64,000 nt of DNA from CBDCUW01 sp963734865 (GTDB lineage: Bacteria; Planctomycetota; Planctomycetia; Pirellulales; Pirellulaceae), in contig CAVTIV010000020.1 of the NCBI GenBank assembly GCA_963734865.1, positions 1 through 64,000 on the forward strand, in the 5' to 3' direction. The notes under the pieces are model-generated. The model had not been told where the DNA came from. It saw only the letters and a list, made by a program, of their open reading frames with translations, and ran no database searches. The position numbers and the translations under genes were made by a program. This document shows positions 22,566 to 32,114 of the stretch, one piece after another (position 1 is the first letter of the stretch; each line of letters begins with the position of its first letter).

Positions 22566-25500
22566 CTACGGTCGTGCGGCGACCTCCAATGGTGGCAAGA
22601 CGCCCATGTATGCCATCAGGTCACTGATTTCCTGGAGTGTCAGGTCATCCAACAAGCCACTGGGCATGATACTGCTGTTGCTGGGCAGGATTTGGTCGAC
22701 GTTGGACTCCGCGATCTCCGTAATGCGATTGTTCGCATCCCGAACCTCGATGGTCCGGTCGGCTCGTTCGCTGACCATCCCAATGAGTACATTTCCATCA
22801 AGCGTGAGCACTTTCTTGCTGGCGTATTGGTTGCTGACGACGTGTGCGGGATAGAGGATCGATTCCAGGATTTCCCGCTTGGCGTATCTCCTGGAGATTC
22901 CCGAGAGTGTCGGACCGATCGATTCCCCGTAGTTACCAAATTGATGGCACTGGGCGCATTTTGCCTTGGTAAAGGTGGTGCGGCCATGGACCGGATCGCC
23001 GAATTTCCCGGCGTCGCTGTCGAGATAGTCGACCAATTGGTTGAAGTCCCAGCGCGATTCATCCGCCTTCGGGGGTACTGCCGGCGGTCGGTCAGGGTAC
23101 ATCTTGGCATACCATTTCTGCCATGGTTTCATCGATTTTGCGCCCCCCTCGGGGCGTTGCATGCCGGTCCAATGTTCCAGCAGTTTTTCGACGTCCTCGA
23201 AGCTGCGGCTCTGTTGTTCGGCGCGGTCTCCCAGCAGAATCAGCTGACGGATGGCCATCGGGTCGTCGGTTGCGACGGGCACCCTCTGGAGTGCCTTGAC
23301 GACTTCGTCGGCCGCTTGATCTTCCAAGATATTCAGGCTGCGAACCAGATAATCCCAGTTTTCACCATCGGGGTCTTGGGCCAGGGCCATTGCCACCACC
23401 GCGCGCCGCTCGGGTTCGGTTCGCCACAATTGTCTCAGGTAGCCGGCCGACTGTTCGTCTTTGGCACTGGCCAGCATGGCGATGATGCCGGTGCGTAGCC
23501 GGCGTTCGACGTCACTTGGATGCGGCTGATCAATCAGCTTGCCATCCAGTTCTCGGAGCAACGCTGCGGTCGAGTCGTCGATCGGACGGGGCAGTTTATA
23601 GATCGCCGCAAGTGCCGCATTGCGCCAGACGGCACCCTGTTCAAGAATCGCCATCACATCCTCGTCCGAAAGAGATTTGGCGAAATCGCGAGTCACCGCC
23701 ATCATGTACATCGACAGCGAACCTTTGGTCGCGGCGTTGGCAGTGTTCTCGTAGTATTTGAGAATCTTGAAGCGTTGTTCGGCGGTCCAATCATGCGACA
23801 GGAATTGCAGGCACATCGCCACGAGCGTCCGATCCGCGTCGGCGGCATCGGAACTGATGTAGTCGAGTGCACGATCGGCGACCGCGTCGGCTTGCAAGTA
23901 GGCCGCCAATCGAATCAATTCGTGATTCATCCGGTAGTCACCCGCCGGAAATTCCTCGGCGATCTGGTCCCGCAGGGGGGTCACTTTCGCCGGATCGATT
24001 TTGCCTCGATGCAACGCGACTTCGCAGAGCCGCAACGTGTCGACAAAGTCGGCGTCGCTCAGGAATTGGGTCATCAGCTGGCTGGATCGTTCCAGCACTT
24101 GCATGCAAGTCGCTTCGCTGGGATCGGCATTCACCAGCGCCAGCATCCCCACGATCGCCACGCGATGGTCCTCGGAGGAAAGGATCTGATCCCGCCATTT
24201 CTGCACCGGCATACGTTCCAGTACTCGCCGCGCGACGAATGACAGGATGCGGTCCTCGTCAGCGATCAGCGGCAGCAGTTCTTCGGTTGTCTCGGGTAAC
24301 TTGCCGCTACGCAGGATCGCTTCGCAGGCAGCGCGACGAACCCGGGCATCGCGATCGGTCAACATCGACACCAACCTTCGCGAGCTGCGTTCGTCTGGAT
24401 GCAGTCCCATCAGCTTGGCCGCTCGCATCCGAACGTTCTCGTTCTCTGCTTGGCTAAGTTCCAGTACCAGTTCTTCACTCGGCACCGGCCCGAATAGCTG
24501 CATCAAATCCATCGCGCGGGTGCGATAGTGTGATGGGTTGTCACTGCTGTAGGCGACACCGGCGACCAATTGGCCCCATTGGTCGCCAAGTTCACGTTTG
24601 ATCGATGCGATTTCTTGTCGGGCCCAAGCTGATTCGAGTTGCGGTTGTCGAATCGCAGCGGCGATGCCGGAGCCGAGTTGTTTCATGCGGTCGGGAATGT
24701 CTCCCTTATAGATCACTCGATAAACGCCTCCGGATGTTCCCCGACCTCCGGTGCAAAAGTACATCGCACCATCGGGACCGACCTCGATATCGGTCACGTT
24801 GAGAGGTTGTCCTTTGAGAAACACTTCGCTATCGGCGATGTAACCGGCACCGCGCGGTTTCAGGCGGACATTCAAAATGCGCCCCTCGGACCAATCGGCG
24901 AGGAACAACGAGTTGTGATAGCGAACCGGGAACATGTAATGCTCGTAGCAAATGGCGCCGGTCGGGCTGCCGCGACCGGTGTCCAACAGATTTGGCAGAC
25001 GATCAAAGTAATATTCCGGCCATTTGGCCCAACCGGTCCGCCAGCCAAATTCGCCCCCTTCGGTCACGTCAAACAGAGCGGTCGGTCGGTACCAGGCCGT
25101 ATCGACATCGGCTTCCATGTCGGCGTCGTGTACGAACATCCCACCGCTCGGATCGAAGACCAGGTCATAGGCATTGCGAAGTCCGCCAGCGACTCGTTCC
25201 ACCACGGTGCCGTCGGCGTTGGTGCGAATGATTGTTCCGCCGGGCGCTTTGATGCCCAGCCCGTGACCAGCCGGATCCGAGTAGCGGGGTAGCAAGTCAC
25301 CTTCGTAGCTGTCACGCAACGTTTCCCCGTCGCCTTTTTTGCCGATCGCTTGGACGTGACTGCCCAGAGTCACATAAATCATTCCGTCGGGACCCAGCCG
25401 CAAGCCATGCGGCCCATGTTCGCCGGGGTTCCCTTTGAACTTCACGATCGCGCGGACCTTCTCCAGTGTGCCATTGCGGTCGGTATCGGTTAATCGATAC

Positions 25501-26366
25501 AGCGCGGTTCCCTCGGGGCCGTCACCGGTCACGAATACCTCGCCATTAAGAGCCAGGATGCCCTGGCATGATTTCACTTGGTCGCAATAGGTACGGACAT
25601 GCTCCGGCACACCGTCCTCGTCACGGTCAAAGACCAGCAACAACGGTCCATTTTCTTGCGAGACGATGATATGGCCAAATTCGTTGAACGTCATGGCGAT
25701 GACCGACCCGACTTGATCGTCACCGAGTACTCGTTGGACGCCGAATCCCTTTTGAATCTGAAACCGTTCGCGTTGCTCTGCCTGCTTTTCGGCGACGACG
25801 TCTTCATCACGATCCCAGGGAACCGTATCGCCTAGATTCCCGTACACACTGGCCGATCCCCAGAGCCGATCGTTGAACACGACCGTTTGCCACATCGGTG
25901 ATGGTTCGCGGCTGGTTTTCCACGAGGCATCACTGCTAAAGGTGAACCATTTGTCTTGGTTGAGCGGTCGAATCGAAACCCGGGCCGCGAGTGCGGCGGT
26001 GTTGCCATGGGTATTGACGACGCGCACGGCGACGACATTGCGACCGATCTCCAGGAAATCGGTAATATCAATCTCTTGCATCTCACGCGACGAAGTTCCT
26101 CGGCCAACCGACTTGCCATTGAGAAACAGTTCGTAGCGATCATCGGCGGCAATCTCGATCCGTCCTTCGGCTGCGACGCGTAGGTTGATCGGTTTGCGGA
26201 AATGACACGTTTCGCCCGCAGCGATCGGGGTCTCGGGCGAGTGGCCGGAGGCCCATATCCATTGGGCTTCGTCGCCGCGTGCGGCTTTCGAGCCGATGAA
26301 CAGGAGTGAAAACGCGAAGATGAGTGGTCGCGCGAGACGGAACAGGGTGCGTGGGTGGCCTTCCAT
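22566..26366 (-). CDS. PVC-type giant: dehydrogenase propeller, HEAT repeats and cytochrome c
   Basis: A 1266-residue secreted protein. A signal peptide (residues 1-31) leads into a beta-sandwich (about 32-185, QWIWASGHSPETP, FLNGKSVGRG). A beta-propeller of the membrane-bound dehydrogenase type follows (about 200-580, GPHGLRLGPDGMIYVTLGSH, GLRNAYDLVFDP). A long series of HEAT-like helical repeats covers about 600-1010. A C-terminal haem domain carries CAQCH near residue 1138, with a candidate distal Met in IMPSGLL. This architecture is typical of planctomycetes and verrucomicrobia and is thought to serve periplasmic oxidation of sugars or alcohols. The substrate is unknown. It is transcribed away from the zinc peptidase gene. 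Confidence 0.88.
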   Translation of the reverse strand: MEGHPRTLFRLARPLIFAFSLLFIGSKAARGDEAQWIWASGHSPETPIAAGETCHFRKPINLRVAAEGRIEIAADDRYELFLNGKSVGRGTSSREMQEIDITDFLEIGRNVVAVRVVNTHGNTAALAARVSIRPLNQDKWFTFSSDASWKTSREPSPMWQTVVFNDRLWGSASVYGNLGDTVPWDRDEDVVAEKQAEQRERFQIQKGFGVQRVLGDDQVGSVIAMTFNEFGHIIVSQENGPLLLVFDRDEDGVPEHVRTYCDQVKSCQGILALNGEVFVTGDGPEGTALYRLTDTDRNGTLEKVRAIVKFKGNPGEHGPHGLRLGPDGMIYVTLGSHVQAIGKKGDGETLRDSYEGDLLPRYSDPAGHGLGIKAPGGTIIRTNADGTVVERVAGGLRNAYDLVFDPSGGMFVHDADMEADVDTAWYRPTALFDVTEGGEFGWRTGWAKWPEYYFDRLPNLLDTGRGSPTGAICYEHYMFPVRYHNSLFLADWSEGRILNVRLKPRGAGYIADSEVFLKGQPLNVTDIEVGPDGAMYFCTGGRGTSGGVYRVIYKGDIPDRMKQLGSGIAAAIRQPQLESAWARQEIASIKRELGDQWGQLVAGVAYSSDNPSHYRTRAMDLMQLFGPVPSEELVLELSQAENENVRMRAAKLMGLHPDERSSRRLVSMLTDRDARVRRAACEAILRSGKLPETTEELLPLIADEDRILSFVARRVLERMPVQKWRDQILSSEDHRVAIVGMLALVNADPSEATCMQVLERSSQLMTQFLSDADFVDTLRLCEVALHRGKIDPAKVTPLRDQIAEEFPAGDYRMNHELIRLAAYLQADAVADRALDYISSDAADADRTLVAMCLQFLSHDWTAEQRFKILKYYENTANAATKGSLSMYMMAVTRDFAKSLSDEDVMAILEQGAVWRNAALAAIYKLPRPIDDSTAALLRELDGKLIDQPHPSDVERRLRTGIIAMLASAKDEQSAGYLRQLWRTEPERRAVVAMALAQDPDGENWDYLVRSLNILEDQAADEVVKALQRVPVATDDPMAIRQLILLGDRAEQQSRSFEDVEKLLEHWTGMQRPEGGAKSMKPWQKWYAKMYPDRPPAVPPKADESRWDFNQLVDYLDSDAGKFGDPVHGRTTFTKAKCAQCHQFGNYGESIGPTLSGISRRYAKREILESILYPAHVVSNQYASKKVLTLDGNVLIGMVSERADRTIEVRDANNRITEIAESNVDQILPSNSSIMPSGLLDDLTLQEISDLMAYMGVLPPLEVAARP

Positions 26367-26629
26367 GGCTTTTCATCGATTCGGGGAGCGGGTTCGAGTC
26401 CGAAGATCGCTGGGAAGATTAGGCCGACCCCCACTTCCGACGCAAGGCTGATCTGCGACGACCTTGGAGTGAGCTGCAGTGAGCGGCAGTTGAGGGAGTG
26501 GCCATCGATGAAAATCAATCGAGCAGTGGTGGTCAAAGATTTGACCGGCTCATACAAAGAACAGAGGTCGGCAAACGAAATGCCACCCCAGCGGTGACTT
26601 CTTTTCTCTTTCTCTGCGGAGTGTGCGAG

Positions 26630-27496
26630 ATGCGGTGGCGCGGTCGTCGGCAAAGTGAAAATGTGGAAGATCGGCGGGGAACGAGCGGTGGCACGGTTGC
26701 CGTCGGCGGCGGATTGGGATTGATCGTGTTGGTTGTGATCGTCCTTCTGTTGGGGGGTGATCCGCGTGGTCTGCTGCAGCAAGCCGCACAGCAGCAGGCG
26801 CAGGTCGGTCCCGCCGGAGCTGGCGAAGTACAACTTTCGCCCGAAGAAAAAGAGTTGGGCGAGTTCGTCAGCGTGGTGCTTGCCGACAGCGAAGACGTAT
26901 GGCATCAGCTGTTCCCGTTGATGTCCGGTGGTCAGCCGTACCAGGAACCGAAGTTGGAGCTGTTCACGGCCCAAACGATGTCGGGGTGCGGCCCGGCAAC
27001 GGCCGCCGCCGGCCCGTTTTACTGTCCGACCGACCGTAAGGTCTACTTGGACACCGCCTTCTTTTACCAACTGGCTCGGCAACTGAATGCTCCCGGCGAC
27101 TTTGCCCAAGCCTATGTGATCGCCCATGAAGTCGGTCATCACGTGCAAAACTTGCTCGGCACGACAGGCGAACTGGACCGCATTCGGCGAACTGTCAGTG
27201 AGGTTGAGTACAACAAGTATTCGGTCCGGCTGGAACTACAAGCCGACTTTTATGCCGGCGTGATGTTTCACCACGCCCAGCGGAACAAGAGGATTCTGGA
27301 GAGTGGCGACATCGAAGAAGGGCTGCGAGCGGCGTCGGCGATCGGTGATGACACGCTGCAGGAACGTGCCCAGGGTCATGCCAACCAGGAAACGTTCACG
27401 CACGGCACCAGCGAGCAGCGTGTTCGCTGGTTCACCAAGGGATTGCAAACAGGCGACCCGGCCCAGGGGGACACGTTTGCGGCCGAGCGATTGTAG
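26630..27496 (+). CDS. YpfJ-type neutral zinc metallopeptidase
   Basis: A 288-residue protein. Residues about 22-42 (GGTVAVGGGLGLIVLVVIVL) form one membrane anchor. The catalytic motif AHEVGHHVQNLLG near residue 165 supplies the HExxH zinc ligands. GPFYCPTDRKVYLDTAFFYQ, LELQADFYAG (the downstream Glu ligand region) and the C-terminal HGTSEQRVRWFTKGLQTGDP are all conserved in this family of putative neutral zinc metallopeptidases. I chose the ATG at 26630 (MRWRGRR), as in homologues. Its substrate is not known; it acts in or at the membrane. Confidence 0.9.
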   Translation: MRWRGRRQSENVEDRRGTSGGTVAVGGGLGLIVLVVIVLLLGGDPRGLLQQAAQQQAQVGPAGAGEVQLSPEEKELGEFVSVVLADSEDVWHQLFPLMSGGQPYQEPKLELFTAQTMSGCGPATAAAGPFYCPTDRKVYLDTAFFYQLARQLNAPGDFAQAYVIAHEVGHHVQNLLGTTGELDRIRRTVSEVEYNKYSVRLELQADFYAGVMFHHAQRNKRILESGDIEEGLRAASAIGDDTLQERAQGHANQETFTHGTSEQRVRWFTKGLQTGDPAQGDTFAAERL

Positions 27497-27509
27497 GTCG
27501 CCCGCCTGA

Positions 27510-28553
27510 TCATAGCTCCACCGCGAAACAGACTTCACATTTGTTTCGTGCCAATTGGCGAACGCGAATCTGTTTGGGGTTCCAAGATCGGATCGTGGTT
27601 GTCCAGCGGTCGATCAATTCGGCCGATTCGTAGTCGCCGATCTTGAGCGTGATCAGCAGCCCGCGGAAATCGCATTGGCGGTTGGTGACGATGTGCCCAA
27701 CGGTCACGAGCGTTTTGTCGGGTTTGACGTTGGAATCGACCAACAACCACTTGGCGCCGCGGTATTCCCGTCGCGGCAGGTCGCCGGCGCGAGCGCGGAT
27801 GTGTCGAAAGTGGGGGTGTCCGGCGATCCGCGAATCCATCTCGGCAGGATCAATGCCGATCACTCGCATCCCCAGTTCCAGCAATCGTCCGCAAGCACCG
27901 CCGGGCGCGCTGCCCACTTCCACGCACAAGTCGCCTGGCTGAAGATTGAATCCGCTCCAGGTGATCGCTTCGGCGGCTTTGTAATAAGCCCGCGACACGG
28001 GCTCGTCCTTCGGTTGAACTGGCTGGACCCCGCCCGGCCAGCGTGTGGGCCACAGATCGGCGATGTGAGTACCAAAAAACCAGTGAGCCGGCTCGACCAA
28101 GACGACATCCAGCACCGATTCGCTGGGCTGAGCGATTCGGTTCGCGGCGTCACAGCGAAGCCATTCTTTTCCCATCGCATCAAAGATCTCCTCGGCAACG
28201 GCCCGCGAGACCTCGTCAATGCCAGGCTCGAACCCGAATCGGCCGATCGGGGCGCGGTCCTTGGGCCAGACATGAAGCTGATCAAAATTTCGTCCGGCCA
28301 GCGGCGATTGATTCAATTGACGAATCAATTCGGCGATCTGAACCGACGCGTTTTCGCTGCGAGTCTGTCCGATCGATCGGGAACTGGTGCGAATGAACAC
28401 GCCGCTGGGCGGATTGATCGGTTGGTCGTGTTTGGCCGTCACAAACCCCGGACGCGAGAACGCCAGTCGCCAGCCCTCTTTCGAGATCGAGCGTTTGACG
28501 ACTTGTTCGGCGCCGTGGGCGCAGGTCAGCATGGCGAAGGTCGGATCACTCAT
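27510..28553 (-). CDS. RlmM-like SAM-dependent rRNA 2'-O-methyltransferase
   Basis: A 347-residue protein. The N-terminal part (HGAEQVVKRSISKEGWRLAF) suits a THUMP-like RNA-binding domain. The C-terminal half is an FtsJ/RrmJ-fold methyltransferase: GDLCVEVGSAPGGACGRLLE is the SAM-binding loop, and GIDPAEMD is the acidic end of strand 2. The catalytic Lys of the family could be K283 or K286 in the WLLVDSNVKPDK region, or the K of ITLKIGD. RlmM modifies C2498 of 23S rRNA in E. coli; substrate identity here is inferred. The start overlaps the amidohydrolase stop by 4 bases (ATGA), so they are co-transcribed. Confidence 0.82.
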   Translation of the reverse strand: MSDPTFAMLTCAHGAEQVVKRSISKEGWRLAFSRPGFVTAKHDQPINPPSGVFIRTSSRSIGQTRSENASVQIAELIRQLNQSPLAGRNFDQLHVWPKDRAPIGRFGFEPGIDEVSRAVAEEIFDAMGKEWLRCDAANRIAQPSESVLDVVLVEPAHWFFGTHIADLWPTRWPGGVQPVQPKDEPVSRAYYKAAEAITWSGFNLQPGDLCVEVGSAPGGACGRLLELGMRVIGIDPAEMDSRIAGHPHFRHIRARAGDLPRREYRGAKWLLVDSNVKPDKTLVTVGHIVTNRQCDFRGLLITLKIGDYESAELIDRWTTTIRSWNPKQIRVRQLARNKCEVCFAVEL

Positions 28554-29854
28554 TCACCGCTACCAGTGTCGAAATCTTGGGTCGCCGTGTCCCGGTGATC
28601 CTGTTGCGAATTCAGGCGTTGCTGATAGGCCTGCAAACGCTCGGCAACGCCCGGGATCAGTCTGGCGGCGTTTTCGTGATAGAGCTTGGCGAGTACGTCG
28701 TCCGGCAGGTCGACGCCGTAAATCCGCCACATTCCCTGTGGCGGCGGAACCTTTTCGCTGTAGGGGAATGATTCGTCGCGAGTTTCGAAGAACCGCCAAT
28801 ACAACCGCAGACGGTACTCGGGCCACGGTCCGTCGGTGCCAAAGAGCAATCGATCGGCATATCGAATCAAAAAGTCGCGAGCCGTGAAGGGTTGTCGGCC
28901 CAGTTCGGCAATTCGCGAAGCGGGTTCGATCCACAGGTTGGGGTAACGATCCAACCATTCGCCGACCACCTTCAAGTCCTCGGCATTGTTGGCAATGTGC
29001 GCGCCGATGAATTCGGTCTTTGGGTGCCGTGCGATCACCCGGTTGCGAGCCTGCAGCAGTTCGTCACGCGAGGGCAGCCCTTTGCCATAAAAACTCCAAT
29101 CGGGATGTCGGCTCAATTCCTCCCAGCGTTCGTTGGTTTCGTCAACCGGATCAAAGAAAGCCGCCGGATCGGCGGTGTGAATGATCACGGGGACACCGAG
29201 TTGGCCACAGGCCTGCCAAATGGGATCCCAGCGATGGTCATCAATCTTGATCAAGCTGCCATCGGGGTTGCGGTAATCGAGCCCAAACCGTTTGAACACC
29301 TTCAAGCCGCTGACACCTCGCTCAACCGCCTTGGACAACTCACGTGCCGTCCGCTCGGCAAATCCGCTACGGTGACAAGCCCAGGTGGCAGGATCATCGG
29401 TTGCTCCGTCACCTTTCCAGTCGACGTTCGCAAAGATGGCAAAGCGGTCTTTGTATTTGGTCCACAGGAAGTCGATGTGACGATCAAGCTGGCTGCCGAG
29501 TTTTCCATCGAGCGAAACGCAGACAGCGATCTCGTTGCGGTCCATCAGTTCGACGAAGTCATCCAGCGTCTGTGTGCTGTCGCGGAGCTTGTAGTGAAAA
29601 TGAGTATGGACGTCGATGACGGGATACTTGGCGTGCGTTTTCGGGTGCTGGGCGACGCGAAGCTTGCTTTGGGGGCGAAAGTTTCTCAGCAACAATTCGC
29701 GACCCTCACGTCCATCGAGTATTGCCGGGGCCTCGCTGGGGGCTGTGGTATCCTGCGCCGACGCAGGATCTCCGGTCACGGCCAGCAGCCAGCCGCAAGC
29801 GACCACGACGGCGATCTGACGAAAGTGGGGTACAATTTGTGAAAGTAACGGCAT
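28550..29854 (-). CDS. Secreted amidohydrolase family 2 protein
   Basis: A 434-residue protein with a signal peptide (ending VTGDPASAQD). The mature enzyme has the metal-binding start of the amidohydrolase TIM barrel, VIDVHTHFHYK (HTHFH), with further ligand candidates in VIIHTADP, EFIGAHIANN and LLFGTDGPW. Homologues act as decarboxylases or lactone/amide hydrolases; nothing here fixes the substrate. I used the ATG at 29854 (MPLLSQIVPHF), which gives a normal signal peptide. It lies divergently to a kinase gene, 34 bases apart, so the two probably share a control region, and it overlaps the methyltransferase downstream. Confidence 0.85.
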   Translation of the reverse strand: MPLLSQIVPHFRQIAVVVACGWLLAVTGDPASAQDTTAPSEAPAILDGREGRELLLRNFRPQSKLRVAQHPKTHAKYPVIDVHTHFHYKLRDSTQTLDDFVELMDRNEIAVCVSLDGKLGSQLDRHIDFLWTKYKDRFAIFANVDWKGDGATDDPATWACHRSGFAERTARELSKAVERGVSGLKVFKRFGLDYRNPDGSLIKIDDHRWDPIWQACGQLGVPVIIHTADPAAFFDPVDETNERWEELSRHPDWSFYGKGLPSRDELLQARNRVIARHPKTEFIGAHIANNAEDLKVVGEWLDRYPNLWIEPASRIAELGRQPFTARDFLIRYADRLLFGTDGPWPEYRLRLYWRFFETRDESFPYSEKVPPPQGMWRIYGVDLPDDVLAKLYHENAARLIPGVAERLQAYQQRLNSQQDHRDTATQDFDTGSGE

Positions 29855-29888
29855 ATTTTCGAAGGTTGATGGATTCAGGTAACACGCT

Positions 29889-32114
29889 GTGAGCGAAGAT
29901 CGCACGCAATACCAGACGGTCGGAGGTCAATCGGCGAGCAAAAAGCTTTCGATCGAGGCCACCACTCCGCCGGCGGAAGTCCCCGGTTACCGACTGCAGC
30001 GGTATCTTGGTGCCGGCGCGTTTGGCCAAGTTTGGGTCGGTCGTGATTTGAACACCGGTCGTGGCGTTGCTGTCAAGTTCTACCTTCATCGCGGCGGCGT
30101 CAATTGGTCGTTGCTCTCCCGCGAGGTAAAAAACCTGGTCCAACTGTCGGCCGATCGGCATGTCGTCCAGGTGCTCGAAGTCGGCTGGGACGCCGATCCA
30201 CCCTACTACGTGATGGAATTGCTCGAGGGTGGCTCGCTGGAAGATTTGTTGCAGGCACGGGAACAACTGCCGTCCGGTGAAGCGGTGGAAATGTTTCGTA
30301 AAATCTGCATCGGCTTGAATCATTGCCATGGAAAAGGGGTGCTGCACTGCGACCTCAAGCCCGCCAACATCCTGTTGGGGGAAGACAATGAACCGCGGCT
30401 GGCCGACTTTGGGCAGAGCCGCATGTCGGATGATCAGAGCCCGGCGTTGGGGACGTTGTTCTACATGTCACCCGAACAAGCCGACCTGCAGTCCACACCC
30501 GATGCCGGCTGGGACGTCTATGCCGCAGGAGCGATCTTGTTTCGGATGCTGACCGGCCAGCCGCCCTATCGCAATGATTCGGTCGTCCAGCAACTCGACT
30601 CGGCCGGCTCGCTGCCCAAACGGCTGGAAAGATATCGCTTGGCCATCGAGCGGAGTCCCGTACCAGATCAACATTTCGCCCGAGCCGACGTGGACCGCGC
30701 CTTGGGGCGCATCGTCAGTCGCTGTCTGGCACCCAATCCACAGGAGCGTTACGCCAATGTCCAGCAGATCCTTCAGGATCTGAATCGGCGTGATTCCGCT
30801 CGACTTCGGCGACCCTTGATGCTGCTTGGCATTGTTGGCCCGATTCTGGTTTTGATCGCTACCTGTGTCTTTGGTGCACGCAGTATCCGGCACGCCAGCC
30901 AAACGACGATGACGGCGCTCCGTCGGGAAGCATTTGGCAGCAATCAGCTGGCTGCCACGTTTGCGGCACGAACGCTGGAAAGCGAAGTTGAACGATACTT
31001 TCAATTGGCACGCGATGAAGCGGCTGTGCCCGAGTTCGTCGCGCAGCTGAAGGAATCGCTGCAGACAGAGGCGGTCGTCCAGTCGCTCGACGAAATTGCC
31101 GCGTTGAAAATCCCAGCGGCAACTCACGAGTTGACCGATGCCCGCGAGCGTTTGCTCGATGTCCACACCAGGATGGAGCTCGACGCGGTTCTTTCGCGCC
31201 GTTTGAAACGCTACAAGGATGCACCGCAAGGATCCAGGAAGCTGCGACTGGCATCGATGTTTGTCACCGATGCCCGTGGCACGATCATCAGTGTTGCCTT
31301 TCACGAACCGGTTGAACGATCGGATAACACGGCGGGCAAGAACTTTTGCTATCGCACTTATTTTCACGGCGGCCAACGGGAATTGCCGAAGGAAGATCCG
31401 CTGATCGGTGAGGTCGCCCCGCTGAAGGCCACGCATTTGTCGGCCGCGTTCCAGAGCCTCGCGACGGGACTTTGGAAAGTTGCCGTCAGTACGCCGATTT
31501 ACTTCAGCGACGATCACTCCACGCCGGATGCACTGTTTGTGATCACGATCGATCTCGGTGATTTTCGACTCTTGCAGAGTAAACAGGGTGCCAATCAAGT
31601 CGCCGTTCTGGTTCAAGCGAGAGAGGGCCTGGAGCGAGGAACGATCCTGCAGCACCCGTTGATGGATTATCGTCGCAGCGTCGGGCAAACGCTTGCCGAC
31701 GAAAAGTATCAACTGCCCTCGGATCTGCTCGATCGGCTGCTGGAAGGGGGCGATGTCAACTACCGCGACCCGATGGCCAATGCCGAAGACGGCGCGACAT
31801 ACGACGGCCCCTGGATCGCGGCGATGCAACCGGTCGCGGTACCGTACGAAAGCACCGACGGCGACCAGCCCTCGGCGGCTGCCAAGACAGACTTGTTGGT
31901 GTTGGTGCAGTATCGACTGGACAAAGTCATGGCGCCGGTGACAGAGATGCGGACGGCATTGTTGTGGGAAGGAGCCGCCGCCATCGTTTCGATCCTGATC
32001 GTCACGGTGACGCTGTGGTTCTTCGTGCGGAGGGTGGCCAGCAGCAGAAAAGTCACACCGAAGCTTCCACCATCAAAGCCCAGCGGGATGACCGAAACGA
32101 TACCCGCCACCTGA
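29889..32114 (+). CDS. Membrane-bound Ser/Thr kinase with extracytoplasmic sensor-like domain
   Basis: A 741-residue protein. The cytoplasmic kinase domain (about residues 33-300) has GAGAFGQVWVG, AVKFYL, and HCDLKPANILL. The usual HRD Arg is Cys, which predicts an RD-independent kinase. DFG and the SPEQ/DVYAAG regions are present. A membrane segment (about 306-328, LMLLGIVGPILVLIATCVF) is followed by about 360 residues outside the cytoplasm that look like a double-Cache sensor (VTDARGTIISVAFHEPV, TYFHGGQRELPKEDPLIGEV, LWKVAVSTPIYFS). A second segment (about 690-713) and a short tail close the protein. It likely reports an external ligand by phosphorylation. The GTG start overlaps nothing; its stop overlaps the start of the ion-channel pseudogene (TGATG). 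Confidence 0.88.
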   Translation: MSEDRTQYQTVGGQSASKKLSIEATTPPAEVPGYRLQRYLGAGAFGQVWVGRDLNTGRGVAVKFYLHRGGVNWSLLSREVKNLVQLSADRHVVQVLEVGWDADPPYYVMELLEGGSLEDLLQAREQLPSGEAVEMFRKICIGLNHCHGKGVLHCDLKPANILLGEDNEPRLADFGQSRMSDDQSPALGTLFYMSPEQADLQSTPDAGWDVYAAGAILFRMLTGQPPYRNDSVVQQLDSAGSLPKRLERYRLAIERSPVPDQHFARADVDRALGRIVSRCLAPNPQERYANVQQILQDLNRRDSARLRRPLMLLGIVGPILVLIATCVFGARSIRHASQTTMTALRREAFGSNQLAATFAARTLESEVERYFQLARDEAAVPEFVAQLKESLQTEAVVQSLDEIAALKIPAATHELTDARERLLDVHTRMELDAVLSRRLKRYKDAPQGSRKLRLASMFVTDARGTIISVAFHEPVERSDNTAGKNFCYRTYFHGGQRELPKEDPLIGEVAPLKATHLSAAFQSLATGLWKVAVSTPIYFSDDHSTPDALFVITIDLGDFRLLQSKQGANQVAVLVQAREGLERGTILQHPLMDYRRSVGQTLADEKYQLPSDLLDRLLEGGDVNYRDPMANAEDGATYDGPWIAAMQPVAVPYESTDGDQPSAAAKTDLLVLVQYRLDKVMAPVTEMRTALLWEGAAAIVSILIVTVTLWFFVRRVASSRKVTPKLPPSKPSGMTETIPAT

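Noticed and set aside
25832..27148. Long minus-strand frame of 438 codons across 25.8-27.1 kb
   Set aside because: It lies over the PVC cytochrome gene in another frame and over the zinc peptidase on the opposite strand, with no domain pattern; high GC makes such shadow frames long.
30468..31829. Minus-strand frame of 453 codons opposite the membrane kinase
   Set aside because: The kinase frame has full motifs; the opposite frame has none.
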